A stretch of DNA of 64,000 bases from Clostridia bacterium (GTDB taxonomy: Bacteria > Bacillota_A > Clostridia > Monoglobales > Monoglobaceae): positions 77,517 to 141,516 of the forward strand of contig JAFSDQ010000015.1 of the NCBI GenBank assembly GCA_017436135.1, read 5' to 3'. Each line of letters begins with the position of its first letter. The stretch's first letter is position 1. Position numbers and translations under genes: made by a program. Positions 19,479 to 29,849 of the stretch are shown here, piece after piece. The notes below the pieces were generated by a model. The model was given only the letters and a program-made list of their open reading frames with translations. It made no database searches and was not told the DNA's origin.

Positions 19479-20045
19479 TTATCTTATAGGGTTTCCCTCT
19501 TTGTCAAACAAAGGAAGCGGCTCTAAATATATTATGTCATCACGGTCAATGGCATCCCCCTCTGCAAGCACAGCCATTTTACCCACAATATTTCCCCCAA
19601 CAGCGTTTACAAGTGCCTCAAGCGCCAGCAAGGATTCTCCCGTGCTGATTACATCGTCCACAATCAATACACGCTTACCTTCCATTGCCTTTCTCTCATT
19701 TTCACCAAGGCAAAGACTTTGCTTTTTCTCGGTGGTAATAGAATTCACTTCCACTGTCTGAACATTTTTCATATAAAGCTTGGGACCTTTTCTTGCAACA
19801 ATATAGTTGTTCTGCCCGGATTGTCTTGCCATTTCATACAAAAGAGGTATGCCCTTACTCTCCGCCGTAATCATAATATCATACTCCGGTGCTTTCTTTA
19901 AAAGCTCGGCTGCTGCCGCCTTTGTAAGCTCCACATCTCCAAACATAACAAAGGCGCCTATGTACAATTCGTCATTGAGCTTGCACAAAGGCAGAGAGCG
20001 CTCCAGCCCTGCGATATTCATTGTATACTCTGTTTTTTTCATCAA
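19479..20045 (-). CDS. Adenine/xanthine-type phosphoribosyltransferase
   Basis: The 188-residue protein carries the type I phosphoribosyltransferase fold. The PRPP-binding motif is KRVLIVDDVISTGESLLALE (about residues 123-142), and the upstream TAESKGIPLLYEMAR and YIVARKGPKLYM segments are typical of adenine phosphoribosyltransferases. It would convert a purine base plus PRPP to the nucleotide in the cytoplasm. Length fits the family (170-190 residues). It is somewhat divergent from classical Apt, so the exact base is uncertain; xanthine is an alternative. It is a single gene divergent from the methionine synthase pair and ends at a shared terminator. Confidence 0.82.
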   Translation of the reverse strand: MMKKTEYTMNIAGLERSLPLCKLNDELYIGAFVMFGDVELTKAAAAELLKKAPEYDIMITAESKGIPLLYEMARQSGQNNYIVARKGPKLYMKNVQTVEVNSITTEKKQSLCLGENERKAMEGKRVLIVDDVISTGESLLALEALVNAVGGNIVGKMAVLAEGDAIDRDDIIYLEPLPLFDKEGNPIR

Positions 20046-20128
20046 AAATACGCCTCCAAAGCATATAAATTTGTCACCCTAAAGTATACCATTCTTTTTT
20101 TCCCATGTCAAATTTATTATTCTTCTTA

Positions 20129-20157
20129 TTGCAAAAACAATCTATATAATGTATAAT
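20129..20157 (+). promoter_or_regulatory. Sigma-A promoter of the metH operon
   Basis: TTGCAA (20129-20134), a 17-bp spacer, then TATAAT (20152-20157). It lies 40 bp upstream of the reactivation-domain gene. No S-box or cobalamin riboswitch fits in the 40-bp leader. Confidence 0.75.
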
Positions 20158-20196
20158 GTAAAAATAATATATTCTGATTGTCAGGGTGAAAATATT

Positions 20197-20871
20197 ATGA
20201 CAGACTATACTATTGATAAATCCCGTGTATTGCGGTATTTGGGCATAACCGGTGAATTCTGCCCTCCCGATATTGATGGTCTGATAGAGGCTCTGTCCCA
20301 TAAGCTTTGCTCTCTTGTCAGTCCAAAATACACTTACAAAATTTTTCCCCTTACAAAGGGAGAGGGGTTTGTGTTGGCAGATTGCGGCATTACCCTTTTG
20401 GGAAATACCGCAAATGAATATCTGCAAGGCTGTGATTCCTGCGGAATACTTTCAGCAACCCTTGGGCACGAGGCAGATAACCTTATCCGCCGTACACAAG
20501 TTACCAATATGACAGAAGCCCTGATATACGACGCCTGTGCCACCGACCTTACAGAAAAGGTTTGCGACAGGGCGCAAAGAGAAATTGAGGAGCTTGCAAA
20601 GGCTGAAGGCAAAACAATCGGCACTCGATTCAGCCCAGGCTACGGTGACCTGGATATAGGGCTTCAGAGGGACATTTGTTCTGTTCTTGATACAGGCAGA
20701 AAAATCGGTATGACACATACCGATGACTTTCTTCTTTTGCCCACAAAGTCAGTTACCGCTTTTGTAGGCATAGGCTTGCCCCAAAAGATTAACAGTCACC
20801 GTGCAAAAGGTTGCGAAAACTGCAATATGAAGACAACCTGTGCTTTCTGCAAAAAAGATATACAGATATGA
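20197..20871 (+). CDS. Methionine synthase reactivation (activation) domain protein
   Basis: The product is 224 residues from ATG 20197; the longer upstream reading has no ribosome binding site and overlaps the promoter. It matches the stand-alone MetH activation domain: YLGITGEFCPPDIDGLIEAL at the N-terminus, the central Arg-x-x-x-Gly-Tyr-type motif GTRFSPGYGDLDIGLQRDIC, and a Cys-rich tail (CENCNMKTTCAFC). In the full-length enzyme this domain binds S-adenosylmethionine and re-methylates inactive cob(II)alamin. Here it is a separate gene directly upstream of the catalytic subunit, a split seen in many Clostridia. The two genes are 14 bp apart and surely co-transcribed. Confidence 0.88.
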   Translation: MTDYTIDKSRVLRYLGITGEFCPPDIDGLIEALSHKLCSLVSPKYTYKIFPLTKGEGFVLADCGITLLGNTANEYLQGCDSCGILSATLGHEADNLIRRTQVTNMTEALIYDACATDLTEKVCDRAQREIEELAKAEGKTIGTRFSPGYGDLDIGLQRDICSVLDTGRKIGMTHTDDFLLLPTKSVTAFVGIGLPQKINSHRAKGCENCNMKTTCAFCKKDIQI

Positions 20872-20885
20872 CGGGAGAAATAACT

Positions 20886-23252
20886 ATGGAAAAAAATATT
20901 CTGAAAGATTTGAAAAATAATGTTCTTCTATTTGACGGAGCAATGGGAACAATGCTTCAGGCGGCAGGGCTGCCCACAGGGGGCCTTCCTGAACTTTACA
21001 ACATTACCCACCCGGAAATTGTAAAAGAAATACACTCTTCTTACATAGCGGCAGGGTCGAATATTATTACCTCAAACACCTTTCAGGCAAATGAATTTAA
21101 GCTCAAAGATTGCGGTTATTCCCCTGAAGAAATTATCGAAGCCGGAATCAGCCTTGCCAAAGAGAGCGGGGCAAAATATGTTGCCCTTGACATAGGTCCT
21201 CTGGGGCAGCTTATGCGCCCTATGGGAACTTTGAGCTTTGAGGATGCCTACAACGCTTTTAAAAAGCAGCTTATTGCAGGAGAAAAAGCAGGGGCAGATG
21301 TAGTTCTTTTTGAAACAATGTCGGATATTTTAGAGGTTAAGGCGGCTGTTCTTGCCGCAAGGGAAAATACCTCTCTTCCCATATTTGCAAGTATGACATA
21401 CCAAAAGGACGGCAGAACCTTTGTGGGCTGTGACCCGAAAACAGAGGCGATTGCCCTTTCTTCTCTGGGTGTGGATGCCCTGGGTCTTAATTGTTCTTTA
21501 GGTCCCAAGGAGCTTGAACCCATTATTGACGAAATTCTTGAATTTTCTGCTGTTCCTGTTCTTATTCAGCCCAACGCAGGCTTGCCTGAAATCCGCGACG
21601 GTAAAACTGTATATTCAATTACAGCAGAGGAATACAGCGACTATATGCTCGCCTTTAAGGAAAAGGGCGGGGCAATTCTTGGAGGCTGCTGCGGAACAAC
21701 CCCCGAATACATCAGGGCTCTTGCTCAAAAGCTGACCTCAAGAAAAAGGGTTGTTACGGCTCCTAAATTGGTTTGTGCCGTAACCTCGGGCACAACCTCT
21801 GTTATTCTGGACGGCAGAACAACCGTTATCGGCGAGCGGATAAACCCCACAGGTAAAAAGCTTTTAAAAGAGAAGTTAAGGGCACAGGATTTTGGGTATC
21901 TTATGGGGGAGGCAATAAAGCAAAGCGAAAATGGTGCAGATATACTTGATGTAAACTGCGGACTTCCTGAAATTGACGAGGCAAAAACCCTTCGCCGTGC
22001 CGTTGAAGAAATACAATCCGTTGTAAATCTGCCCTTGCAGATAGACTCCTCTGACCCCATTGCAATCGAGGGTGCTGTTCGCATTTACAGAGGAAAACCA
22101 ATAATAAATTCTGTCTGCGGAAAAGCAGAAAGCATGGCAAAAATATTACCCATTGCGGCAAAATACGGTGCAGCCCTTGTGGCACTCACTCTTGATGACT
22201 CGGGGATTCCCGAAACCGCAGAGGAGCGTCTTGCAGTAGCAGAAAAAATTGTCATGGAAGCTAAAAAATATGGCATTCCCAAAGAAGATATAATAGTAGA
22301 CTGCCTTGTTCTTACTGCCTCTGCACAACAAAAGCTTGTAATAGAAACCATTAAAGCCGTAAACCTTGTAAAAAATAAGCTTGGGGTAAAAACAGTCCTG
22401 GGAGTTAGCAACGTTTCCTTTGGACTCCCCTGCAGACCTGTCCTCAATTCAGTATTTTTAAGTGCTTGCTTTGGTGCAGGACTTGATTCTGCAATTATAA
22501 ACCCAATGTCAAAGGAGGTCATGGACTCTGTCAGAGCCTTCCGTGTGCTGAATTTTTCAGACACCGAGGCGGCAGACTATATCTCCCATTACTCAAACAC
22601 AGAGGCAGCTGCTCCACAGGAAGTAAGCTCTGCCGACCTGAAAGCCCTGATTGAAAGCGGACTTAAGGAAGAGGCAGTTTTTAAAACAAGGGAGCTTCTT
22701 CAAAGCAATGCCGACCCTATGGAAATAATAGAAAAGCATTTTATTCCTGCCCTTGATGCCGTTGGCGAAAAGTACGAAAAAGGTACGGTTTTTCTTCCCC
22801 AGCTGATGCAGGCGGCAGAAGCGGCAAAGGGTGGCTTTGAAATCCTACGGGAGCAGAATAAAACAGACACTCAGATTTTGTCAAAGGGTAAAATTCTTAT
22901 TGCAACCGTAGAGGGTGACATTCACGATATTGGAAAAAATATAGCAAAGATGTTGCTGGAAAACTATGGTTATCAGGTTCTTGATTTAGGAAGAAGCGTA
23001 CCCCCTGACGAGATTGTGTCTGCGGCTCTTGAAAACGATATTAAGCTTATCGGCTTGAGCGCACTTATGACAACAACTGTTTCAAGCATGAAAGATACCA
23101 TAACAAAGCTCCGCGAGGCAGGCTGTACTGCAAAAATTATGGTTGGCGGTGCTGTTTTGTCAGAGGAATACGCAAGCTTTGTGGGCGCAGACTACTATGT
23201 AGCAGACGCACGGGCAGATGTGGAAATCGCAAATAAAATATTTGGAGCATAG
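20886..23252 (+). CDS. metH: B12-dependent methionine synthase, lacking the activation domain
   Basis: The product is 788 residues from ATG 20886. An N-terminal homocysteine-binding barrel has zinc ligands C203, C268 and C269 (GLNCSLGP, GGCCGTTPEYI). A pterin-binding barrel follows at about 310-570 (VIGERINPTGKKLLKEKL, ILDVNCGLPE, LQIDSSDP). The cobalamin cap and binding domain is at about 600-788, with the axial-ligand motif DIHDIGKN at H680. It transfers a methyl group from methyltetrahydrofolate via cobalamin to homocysteine. The S-adenosylmethionine-binding reactivation domain is absent and is supplied by the upstream gene. No metF lies nearby. The pseudouridine synthase gene begins 7 bp after its stop. 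Confidence 0.92.
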   Translation: MEKNILKDLKNNVLLFDGAMGTMLQAAGLPTGGLPELYNITHPEIVKEIHSSYIAAGSNIITSNTFQANEFKLKDCGYSPEEIIEAGISLAKESGAKYVALDIGPLGQLMRPMGTLSFEDAYNAFKKQLIAGEKAGADVVLFETMSDILEVKAAVLAARENTSLPIFASMTYQKDGRTFVGCDPKTEAIALSSLGVDALGLNCSLGPKELEPIIDEILEFSAVPVLIQPNAGLPEIRDGKTVYSITAEEYSDYMLAFKEKGGAILGGCCGTTPEYIRALAQKLTSRKRVVTAPKLVCAVTSGTTSVILDGRTTVIGERINPTGKKLLKEKLRAQDFGYLMGEAIKQSENGADILDVNCGLPEIDEAKTLRRAVEEIQSVVNLPLQIDSSDPIAIEGAVRIYRGKPIINSVCGKAESMAKILPIAAKYGAALVALTLDDSGIPETAEERLAVAEKIVMEAKKYGIPKEDIIVDCLVLTASAQQKLVIETIKAVNLVKNKLGVKTVLGVSNVSFGLPCRPVLNSVFLSACFGAGLDSAIINPMSKEVMDSVRAFRVLNFSDTEAADYISHYSNTEAAAPQEVSSADLKALIESGLKEEAVFKTRELLQSNADPMEIIEKHFIPALDAVGEKYEKGTVFLPQLMQAAEAAKGGFEILREQNKTDTQILSKGKILIATVEGDIHDIGKNIAKMLLENYGYQVLDLGRSVPPDEIVSAALENDIKLIGLSALMTTTVSSMKDTITKLREAGCTAKIMVGGAVLSEEYASFVGADYYVADARADVEIANKIFGA

Positions 23253-23258
23253 CTTTTT

Positions 23259-24194
23259 ATGAAAGAATTTAAAATAGACAAAAACAGCCAGGGGCTACGG
23301 CTTGACAAGTTTATGTTTAAGCTTATGCCCACCCAGAAATCAGGGGAAATATATATGGCTCTTCGCAAAAAGAAGGTGCGTGTAAACGGCAAGCATAAGG
23401 ACGGTGCCTACCGTTTGTGTCCTGATGATTTGGTTTGTATTTATATGAATGACGAATGCTTTGACACAGGGACGAATATTACATTTCCCTGGGAAGCGGC
23501 GGACAGCAATATAGATATTGTGTACGAGGATGAAAACATTCTTGTTATCAACAAGCCCTCGGGGATGCCCTCCCAGGATACTGATAATATTTCCGACTCT
23601 TTAGAGAGCCGTATGCGGTCATACCTCTTTAAAAAAGGGGAGCTTGACCTCTCATGTCCCGCCCCCTTTATTCCCTCTCTTTGTCACAGAATAGACCGAA
23701 ATACATCAGGGCTTGTTATCGGGGCAAAAAATCCCTCCGCCTTGCGGATTATAAATCAAAAAATAAAGGACAAGGAAATCCGAAAATTTTATATTTGTCA
23801 AACACAGCATACCCCAAATCCGCCACAGGGCAGAATTTGCGGGTGGCTCACCCGTGATAAAAGCACAAGACGGATGCTGTTTTCCAAGGAAAAGCCAAAG
23901 AGTTCTCCCGATGCAGTGTGGTGCGAAACTGTGTATAAAACTTTAAAGGCGGGAACCCCCGCAACAGTTGAGGCAGAGCTTCTTACAGGGCGTACCCACC
24001 AGATAAGGGCGGGCTTTTCCGCTATTGGTTGCCCCCTCACAGGAGATGTGAAATACGGAGCAAAAACTGATGGAAAAAAGGAATACCAGCATCTTGTTTC
24101 ATATAAAATAATATTTGATTTTAAAACCTTTGGGGATAGTCTTGAATACTTAAAAGATAAGGTTATCACCCTTGACAAAGGAGAAGGAGTATGA
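23259..24194 (+). CDS. RluA-family 23S rRNA/tRNA pseudouridine synthase
   Basis: The 311-residue protein has an N-terminal S4 RNA-binding domain (about 12-75; LRLDKFMFKLMP, KKKVRVNGKHKDGAYRL). The RluA catalytic domain has the active-site motif HRIDRNTSGLVI, whose Asp is the nucleophile, plus a downstream LLTGRTHQIRAGFSAIGCPL block. It converts specific uridines to pseudouridine. The substrate (RluC/RluD-type site) cannot be decided from sequence. It overlaps the next gene by four bases (ATGA), so translation is likely coupled. Confidence 0.88.
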   Translation: MKEFKIDKNSQGLRLDKFMFKLMPTQKSGEIYMALRKKKVRVNGKHKDGAYRLCPDDLVCIYMNDECFDTGTNITFPWEAADSNIDIVYEDENILVINKPSGMPSQDTDNISDSLESRMRSYLFKKGELDLSCPAPFIPSLCHRIDRNTSGLVIGAKNPSALRIINQKIKDKEIRKFYICQTQHTPNPPQGRICGWLTRDKSTRRMLFSKEKPKSSPDAVWCETVYKTLKAGTPATVEAELLTGRTHQIRAGFSAIGCPLTGDVKYGAKTDGKKEYQHLVSYKIIFDFKTFGDSLEYLKDKVITLDKGEGV

Positions 24195-24670
24195 AAAAAG
24201 AAACCAAAACAAACGCAATGCGGATTTTAGACAGAAACAAACTTCAGTATAAAGAGCTCACCTATGAATGTGACGGCTTTTTGGACGGAGTTTCCATTGC
24301 CGAAAAGCTCAATCAGCCTCTTCCAAAAACCTTTAAAACTTTAGTCACCCTTGGCAAAAGCAAAAAATATTATGTTTTTGTTGTCCCTGTTGCAGAGGAG
24401 CTTGACCTCAAATCAGCGGCGGCATCGGTAGGGGAGAAATCTGTAGAAATGATTCCTGTCAAAGACATAACCGCCGTTACAGGCTATGTGCGTGGAGGCT
24501 GCAGCCCTATTGGTATGAAAAAGCAGTTTACCACAGTAATTGACAGCTCTGCAGAGGACTTTGATACAATTATGTTCAGTGGAGGCAGACTGGGGGCACA
24601 AATAGAAATGAACCCCAAAGACCTGTCCGGACTTATAGGAGCAATTTTCGCCAATATTACTCTTAAATAG
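24191..24670 (+). CDS. ybaK: YbaK-family Cys-tRNA(Pro) deacylase
   Basis: The 159-residue protein matches the YbaK/EbsC family. It has the entry NAMRILDRNKLQYKELTYEC, the conserved central FKTLVTLGKSKKYYVFVVPV and the GYVRGGCSPIGMKKQF motif around the substrate pocket, and the usual length of 155-160 residues. It hydrolyses mischarged Cys-tRNA(Pro) in trans of prolyl-tRNA synthetase. It is translationally coupled to the RluA gene through an ATGA overlap. Both act on RNA and probably share the upstream metH transcript. Confidence 0.9.
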   Translation: MKKETKTNAMRILDRNKLQYKELTYECDGFLDGVSIAEKLNQPLPKTFKTLVTLGKSKKYYVFVVPVAEELDLKSAAASVGEKSVEMIPVKDITAVTGYVRGGCSPIGMKKQFTTVIDSSAEDFDTIMFSGGRLGAQIEMNPKDLSGLIGAIFANITLK

Positions 24671-24704
24671 TTTTTTCAGCTCTGTTTTTTGGGCAAATTT
24701 TCGC

Positions 24705-24733
24705 TTGACTATACAGAGCTGATATGTTACAAT
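24705..24733 (+). promoter_or_regulatory. Sigma-A promoter of guaB
   Basis: TTGACT (24705-24710), a 17-bp spacer, then TACAAT (24728-24733). It precedes a leader of about 100 bases that contains a terminator-like hairpin. Confidence 0.78.
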
Positions 24734-24750
24734 TACCATAATGAGTTTCG

Positions 24751-24799
24751 ATATTCCGCAAAGATGCTTTAAATACATCGGGTATGCGGATATTTTTTT
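24751..24799 (+). promoter_or_regulatory. Terminator-like hairpin in the guaB leader (candidate attenuator)
   Basis: ATATTCCGCA (24751-24760) pairs with TGCGGATAT (24785-24793). An inner GATG/CATC stem extends it, and a T run reaches 24799. This intrinsic-terminator shape lies between the guaB promoter and its start codon, so readthrough must be allowed for expression. It does not match the purine riboswitch consensus that I know. Regulation by attenuation is inferred. Confidence 0.5.
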
Positions 24800-24838
24800 A
24801 CAAAATAGACTATTACAAAAGGAAAGGACGTGGCTTAA

Positions 24839-26302
<1,464 letters not shown>

Positions 26303-26306
26303 TATT

Positions 26307-26340
26307 AAAAGGCTGAACGAAATCAATCGTTCAGCCTTTT
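26307..26340 (+). terminator. guaB terminator
   Basis: AAAAGGCTGAACGA/TCGTTCAGCCTTTT, a 14-bp perfect stem with an AATCAA loop, five bases after the stop codon. Confidence 0.92.
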
Positions 26341-26341
26341 G

Positions 26342-26478
26342 TTGTAGGGACAGTCGTCCTCGACTGTCCGCAAAATATATTAACATTTTAAAACAATCGT
26401 CTTGCTAATATGAGTAATTTCTACGAAAATATAAAATAGACAATCCAAACGGACCGTCGGGGACGCCGGTCCCTACAA
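26342..26478. mobile_element. MITE-like inverted-repeat element
   Basis: Perfect 10-bp terminal inverted repeats TTGTAGGGAC (26342-26351) and GTCCCTACAA (26469-26478) bound 137 bp with no coding potential. Each end also forms an internal hairpin (GGACAGTC/GACTGTCC and GGACCG/CGGTCC). Short elements with GTAGGGAC ends are frequent between genes in Clostridia. No transposase is encoded, so it would be non-autonomous. It fills most of the 229-bp gap after guaB. Confidence 0.6.
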
Positions 26479-26531
26479 ATATGGCTATTTCACAGTTTGT
26501 CAGTACAACTCACAACAACCGCTTTTTTAAC

Positions 26532-27488
26532 TTAATTTGCACTCTTTACAAAAACAGTATTTTCTTCTTCGCTCCAGTCAACTGTTGCGTCCATAGCCTC
26601 TGTAACTGCACGGAGAGGAAGATATGTTCTTGAATTATAAAGCACCGCAGGAATATCAATCTCAAACTCAACGCCATTTTTTACAGCCGTTCTATTCAGG
26701 ATTGTAAATGAAAGCTGGTGCTTACCCGTCATTGTAACTGTCTGGGTTTCCTCGTCCCATTCAACCGTATATCCCATCTTTTCTGCAACTGCACGAATAG
26801 GTACCAATGTTCTTCCTCCTATAATCATAGGCGCAGTATCGGGTGATATAGTTTCGTTGTCAATAACAATTTTAGTTTCGCCCTCTGCATAAGACATACT
26901 TGCAAGCATTGCATATATATCCGGAAAATGATTTTGACCAGCGTCATCATCACGGGAATACCTTATCTTATATAAAAAGCCGTTTTTGGCAGTAATATAA
27001 ATAGCATCGTAAAAGCCCTGGTCATAAAACCCGGGGGCACTTGCTGTATAAGCCTTCTCAAATTTATAATACAGGGTTCCGGCAATAGTTTCGTATTTTT
27101 CCAATGTTGATTCTGCCTTAACACTTACATCCACATAGTTTGCAGATGATAGATTCTCTGCAATATATTCATCAGAAAGGGAACTTTTACAATAAGCTTC
27201 CCAGAAATTTTCTTCCTCTGCTTCTCCGGAAATATCTCCCAGAAGGTCCAGTCCATAGGCATTTTCCATGGGCTCTGCTGTAATCATTACCCCTTCATTG
27301 CCGCTATCCTTGTGAACATACACAACTGCTTTGAAATCTTCCGCGTCCTCACGTTCATTAAATCGCCAGTCATCAGACAGTATAAAACTGATACCCATGG
27401 CATCTTCTGTAATAGTTTGAGCAAAGGTTGGCAAGGTGATGCTTGTGAGCATACATACTATTGTTAATACTGCAAATACTTTTTTCAT
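26532..27488 (-). CDS. Secreted protein with copper-amine-oxidase-N-like stalk domain
   Basis: The 318-residue product has a signal peptide (MKKVFAVLTIVCMLTSITLP, cleavage near TFA). A central domain of unknown function covers about 25-205, containing ISFILSDDWRFN and VMITAEPMENAYG (reminiscent of PsbP/LpqN-like lipoprotein folds). A C-terminal pair of stalk-type repeats lies at about 210-318 (MIIGGRTLVPIRAVAEKMGY, YNSRTYLPLRAVTEAMDATV). These stalk domains are common extracellular modules in Clostridia and do not imply amine oxidase activity. It has its own consensus promoter in the 94-bp gap after the SLH gene, so it may be independently expressed as well as read through from the export operon. 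Confidence 0.8.
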   Translation of the reverse strand: MKKVFAVLTIVCMLTSITLPTFAQTITEDAMGISFILSDDWRFNEREDAEDFKAVVYVHKDSGNEGVMITAEPMENAYGLDLLGDISGEAEEENFWEAYCKSSLSDEYIAENLSSANYVDVSVKAESTLEKYETIAGTLYYKFEKAYTASAPGFYDQGFYDAIYITAKNGFLYKIRYSRDDDAGQNHFPDIYAMLASMSYAEGETKIVIDNETISPDTAPMIIGGRTLVPIRAVAEKMGYTVEWDEETQTVTMTGKHQLSFTILNRTAVKNGVEFEIDIPAVLYNSRTYLPLRAVTEAMDATVDWSEEENTVFVKSAN

Positions 27489-27518
27489 AATAATCTCCCC
27501 TCAATATATAATAATCAT

Positions 27519-27547
27519 ATTATAAACCTTTACAATAAATATGTCAA
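27519..27547 (-). promoter_or_regulatory. Sigma-A promoter of the stalk-domain gene
   Basis: On the minus strand TTGACA (27547-27542), a 17-bp spacer, and TATAAT (27524-27519), 30 bp before the start codon at 27488. Confidence 0.8.
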
Positions 27548-27582
27548 ACAAGCATCCGCATTTTTTAAATAATTGTAATATT

Positions 27583-29835
27583 TTATTTTTCTGAAATTAC
27601 TATAACTCTTATTCTGCCGCCCTTGCTGCTTTCCTTATCATAAAATGCGGTTATTTTGTATTTATCTTTATTTGAAATAACCTCCGATAAATCCGTCATT
27701 GAATACTCCTGGGCGGTTGCACTCTCTCTTTTATATACAGCAACCTTATCACTTATTTTATATGTCACATTATCCCCAATCAATTTGTCCGAAGCAATAT
27801 GGGTAATATTCCCCTTTACAACATTTATGGATTTCAAATAATCAGGGCGCTGCGGTGAGCCCGCTATCATTGCAGCGTTTCCTGCACTTATACTCATTGC
27901 ACCGTTTACAGTATATCTTTTCCCATCAGCCAAATATTCATAAACCATACTGTCGCCCCTCTTTTTGGCGCTTAAGACTATTCCGTAGGAGAAAGCATCA
28001 TTTGTCACATTATTGAGTATCAGCTTTTCTATTTCTCCTGCGGAATTTTTTTCTGCATATAACACATCATCCCTGCTTATATCTATTCCGTCAAGCCGTT
28101 GTCCATACACCTTTGTATACAATGATGTTTCATTTGCATACCTTGCCGCAATATCAAGGATTTGTATGGACGAGGAAATTTTATCGCTTCCCAGCCTCTT
28201 TCCCCTCCAGTTAAAGGTTCCGCTTACAGTTGATGAAGTATTTATTCTTGTCAGTCTTGCGTAGCCATCCTTAAAAGAAACCTCTGCTACCGCATTTTTA
28301 CTCTCTGTGTAATCCTTGTCGGTTATATAATCATAGGAAATCCCCTCGGGGGTGGTAATCTTTACATAATAATTGGTATATGTATTCATTTCGCCGTCTG
28401 AATACTCCTTTGTGCCTGTTTCCGTAACATAACCAACTATTCCGTCTGCTGTTTCTGCAACCGAGATAACATCTGCAATTTTATTATCCCGCCCAAGAAG
28501 CAGGGTAATTGTATCTCCGTATTCAAAGCTTCCCCCTGAATACAGCTTATTATATGCCGTACTGCCCTCAATCTCATAATCTTTTCCCGAAACAGTAACT
28601 GAAGCCGGCATATTTTTATTCGGGATGGCTTTCTCGTATATCCCCGTTATTTTACTGTTGTATGCCATTACTATATTCAAATCCTTAAGATAATACAATA
28701 TATCATAATTCTGAATATTTTCTTTGCCTGCAGGTACACCGTCTCTTATATACCTTGTGTCGTCACCTAAAGACAATGTTTTAGTCCATGTTCCTCCAAG
28801 GGCAGTCACAGGACCTGTCACGTTTCCTTTGCTGTAGGTTACATAGTCTGTACTTCCGCTGTCTGTCTTGTTTACTGTCAGCTTATCACCAAGCTCAAGC
28901 TGTCCCTTAAGTGCTGAAAATGTAGTTTGGCTTTTACCTTTATAAACAGTTGTACTGTCATCAATATCTACAGGACTTACCCTGTCGTCTCTGTATGCCA
29001 TAACCTTGTCAGAGAGGACAGAATACACTACATATTCCTCTGTTCCAATTTTTTGAGAGTCTGTAACAAAGGCAATGAGCTTTGTATTGTTTTTTATTAC
29101 CGCATCGCCTTTTGTACCAACCTTTGTCTTATTAAAATCACGATTTATCTTATATGTGCCCTTGGATGTAAAGATTTCATCTGTACCCACAGAATCTTCC
29201 TCATTGCTGGTGGCAATAATTGTTACGTCTTCTGCGATTTGAGTATCAAATATTGATATAAGAGGATTTTGCTGTCCTTTTATCTTTACTTTCAGGGTAT
29301 TATATACAAGCTGTGCAACCTGACGCCTGTTCATCATTTCTCCGGGAACACATTCCAAATCATCCGTCATATCAAAATTATCCGCAAGTCCAATCTGTCC
29401 CGACGGCCAGGAGGTTCCGAAATCCTCGTTGCTATACCCAAGAACCCGAAGAAGCATAGTAACTGCCTCCTCAAACAAAACCGTATCTTCAGGACGGAAA
29501 TTTCCGTCAGGATACCCGCTTACAATTCCTTTTGTAACGCCAACACGCACATAAGGTGCAGACCAGTGCTTATAGGTTACATCAGGAAAGGGCGAAACCG
29601 CCAGGTTTGTGGCTACAGAATTTCTGTACGAGGATGCCGCAACTGCTATTTTGGTAAATTCTGCCCTTGATACATAATCATCAAGACGCATATTTCCGTC
29701 AGGGTCCCCTGTCATTATATTCAGCTCTGACAATACATCAAGTATGCCATTATTTTCTGCATCAAAATTTGCAGATACAGCAATTGTACTTGAAATCATA
29801 CATGTTATAATAAATACCGCTAATATTTTCTTCAT
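27583..29835 (-). CDS. SLH-domain surface protein in the export operon
   Basis: The product is 750 residues when started at ATG 29835, chosen because AAGGAG precedes it at 8 bases; an ATG six codons earlier overlaps the permease stop and lacks a site. A signal peptide (MKKILAVFIITCMISSTIAV) leads to SLH repeats in about residues 25-180 (NMRLDDYVSRAEFTKIAVAA, FPDVTYKHWSAPYVRVGV, GYPDGNFRPEDTVLFEEAVT). About 570 residues of beta-rich sequence follow, with repeated short modules that resemble the large C-terminal part of the 1077-residue SLH protein. Its function is unknown. It lies 14 bp after the ABC permease gene and so appears co-expressed with the exporter. Confidence 0.8.
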   Translation of the reverse strand: MKKILAVFIITCMISSTIAVSANFDAENNGILDVLSELNIMTGDPDGNMRLDDYVSRAEFTKIAVAASSYRNSVATNLAVSPFPDVTYKHWSAPYVRVGVTKGIVSGYPDGNFRPEDTVLFEEAVTMLLRVLGYSNEDFGTSWPSGQIGLADNFDMTDDLECVPGEMMNRRQVAQLVYNTLKVKIKGQQNPLISIFDTQIAEDVTIIATSNEEDSVGTDEIFTSKGTYKINRDFNKTKVGTKGDAVIKNNTKLIAFVTDSQKIGTEEYVVYSVLSDKVMAYRDDRVSPVDIDDSTTVYKGKSQTTFSALKGQLELGDKLTVNKTDSGSTDYVTYSKGNVTGPVTALGGTWTKTLSLGDDTRYIRDGVPAGKENIQNYDILYYLKDLNIVMAYNSKITGIYEKAIPNKNMPASVTVSGKDYEIEGSTAYNKLYSGGSFEYGDTITLLLGRDNKIADVISVAETADGIVGYVTETGTKEYSDGEMNTYTNYYVKITTPEGISYDYITDKDYTESKNAVAEVSFKDGYARLTRINTSSTVSGTFNWRGKRLGSDKISSSIQILDIAARYANETSLYTKVYGQRLDGIDISRDDVLYAEKNSAGEIEKLILNNVTNDAFSYGIVLSAKKRGDSMVYEYLADGKRYTVNGAMSISAGNAAMIAGSPQRPDYLKSINVVKGNITHIASDKLIGDNVTYKISDKVAVYKRESATAQEYSMTDLSEVISNKDKYKITAFYDKESSKGGRIRVIVISEK

Positions 29836-29849
29836 AAGTCTGCTCCTTA

